Shown piece after piece: positions 63,416 to 64,000 of a DNA stretch of 64,000 nucleotides (position 1 is the stretch's first letter; the number at the start of each line of letters is the position of its first letter). The notes beneath the pieces are model-generated. The model saw only the letters and a list, made by a program, of their open reading frames with translations. It did no database searches and was not told where the DNA came from. Where the stretch lies: assembly GCA_963677135.2 (NCBI GenBank), contig CAXXLS010000012.1:62001-126000 (forward strand), given 5' to 3'. The position numbers were made by a program, and so were the translations under genes. The stretch comes from Seleniibacterium sp963677135. GTDB taxonomy: Bacteria > Desulfobacterota > Desulfuromonadia > Desulfuromonadales > Geopsychrobacteraceae.

Positions 63416-64000
63416 TTATCGCTTGACTTCGACCTTGGCGAGTTTTTCGTAGTGACGGATCAGACCGCCGTGATCGAGGCCGTCCATGCCGTCGACCTTC
63501 ATGGCCTGCATCATTTCCATGACCGAAGCGGTCATCTGAACCGGAACGCCGACTTCGTGGGCGGTGTCCAGGGCGTTGGCCAGGTCTTTGATGTGCAGGC
63601 TGATCCGGAAGCCGGGATCAAACTTGCGGTCCATGACCAGGGGAGCCTTGGCATCGAGAACGGTGCTGCCGGCCAGACCGCCGCGAATGGCCTGGTAGAC
63701 CAGGTCGGGCTCAACACCGGCCTTGGTCGCCAGGACCAGGGCTTCGCTCATGGCCGCGATGTTGATGGCGACGATCATCTGGTTGGCCAGCTTGGTGACG
63801 TTGCCGGCGCCGATCTTGCCGGTGTAGACGACGGAACCGGCCATGGCTTTCATGATGTCGTAGTACTTGTCGAACACTTCCTTCTCTCCGCCGACCATGA
63901 CGGACAGGGTCCCGTCGATGGCTTTCGGCTCGCCGCCGGAAACCGGGGCGTCGAGCATGGCGATCTCTTTCTTGGCCAGTTCGGCAGCCACTTCACGGCT
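63416..64000 (-). CDS. garR: Tartronate semialdehyde reductase, 5'-truncated by window edge
   Basis: The C-terminal 194 residues of 2-hydroxy-3-oxopropionate reductase (EC 1.1.1.60), which makes D-glycerate. Visible motifs: MLDAPVSGGEPKAIDGTLSV, YTGKIGAGNVTKLANQMIVA with the catalytic Lys of the beta-hydroxyacid dehydrogenase family, and the end YEKLAKVEVKR. It is very like E. coli GarR as I recall it. The frame is open to base 64000, so the NAD-binding N-terminal half is outside the window. The aldolase garL is expected just beyond. Confidence 0.93.
   Translation of the reverse strand, partial: SREVAAELAKKEIAMLDAPVSGGEPKAIDGTLSVMVGGEKEVFDKYYDIMKAMAGSVVYTGKIGAGNVTKLANQMIVAINIAAMSEALVLATKAGVEPDLVYQAIRGGLAGSTVLDAKAPLVMDRKFDPGFRISLHIKDLANALDTAHEVGVPVQMTASVMEMMQAMKVDGMDGLDHGGLIRHYEKLAKVEVKR

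Overview
The window is a gene-dense bacterial chromosome segment of moderately high GC content. Its backbone suggests a member of the Desulfuromonadia (the Geobacter/Desulfuromonas/Pelobacter lineage). The evidence is the block recA-pilT-recX-alaS followed by hslVU, argBDFGH and dapA-dapB-dapL; an octaheme cytochrome c; a sigma-54 type promoter before a chemoreceptor; and RNase J. A betaine-type ProVWX importer and N-acetyl-beta-lysine synthesis genes (ablAB) suggest a saline or marine habitat. This placement is inference, because no rRNA or tRNA gene is present.

Layout. 0-13.4 kb (all minus strand): a ferritin-like gene fragment, lysine/DAP synthesis (dapL, dapB, dapA), a tiny LptM-like lipoprotein, arginine synthesis (argH, argG, argF, argD, argB), an RDD protein, the HslUV protease and a receiver-kinase protein. 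13.5-23.8 kb: alaS, recX, a PilT-type ATPase, recA, cinA, pgpA, the nickel-pincer cofactor genes larC and larB, and an HD hydrolase. 24-28 kb (plus strand): darP and the ProV-ProW-ProX importer. 28-37 kb: a chemoreceptor, an orphan flagellar-rod-like protein, lhgO, an RNase-H-fold protein, a ClC channel with CBS domains, and an AbiEi-like protein paired with an ABC-class ATPase. 37-46 kb: a sensor kinase with a receiver domain, rpsU, a KamA paralogue, ablB, ablA, a MarR regulator and an octaheme cytochrome. 46-51.6 kb: ftsK, uppP, rnj and plsC. 51.8-64 kb: an aldarate (galactarate-type) catabolic region with garD, two tandem TctCBA transporters, a LarA-like enzyme, glycerate kinase and garR, which is cut by the window end.

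How it fits together. The most interesting part is the last 12 kb. GarD, GarR and glycerate kinase define the galactarate/glucarate to 2-phosphoglycerate route; only the aldolase is not seen. The two tripartite transporters are near duplicates. Between them lies a LarA-family protein that keeps the His-His-Lys-His pattern of the nickel-pincer racemases. LarB and LarC, which make that cofactor, are also in the window, about 35 kb away. I infer an aldarate or hydroxyacid epimerase feeding this pathway. Both transporter operons carry the same 16-bp LacI-type palindrome upstream. A second possible novelty is the KamA paralogue next to ablAB, which has lost the acidic residues that bind lysine. A third is the AbiEi-like/ABC-class ATPase gene pair. 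Hairpins separate most of the genes in the aldarate region and may tune expression of each one.
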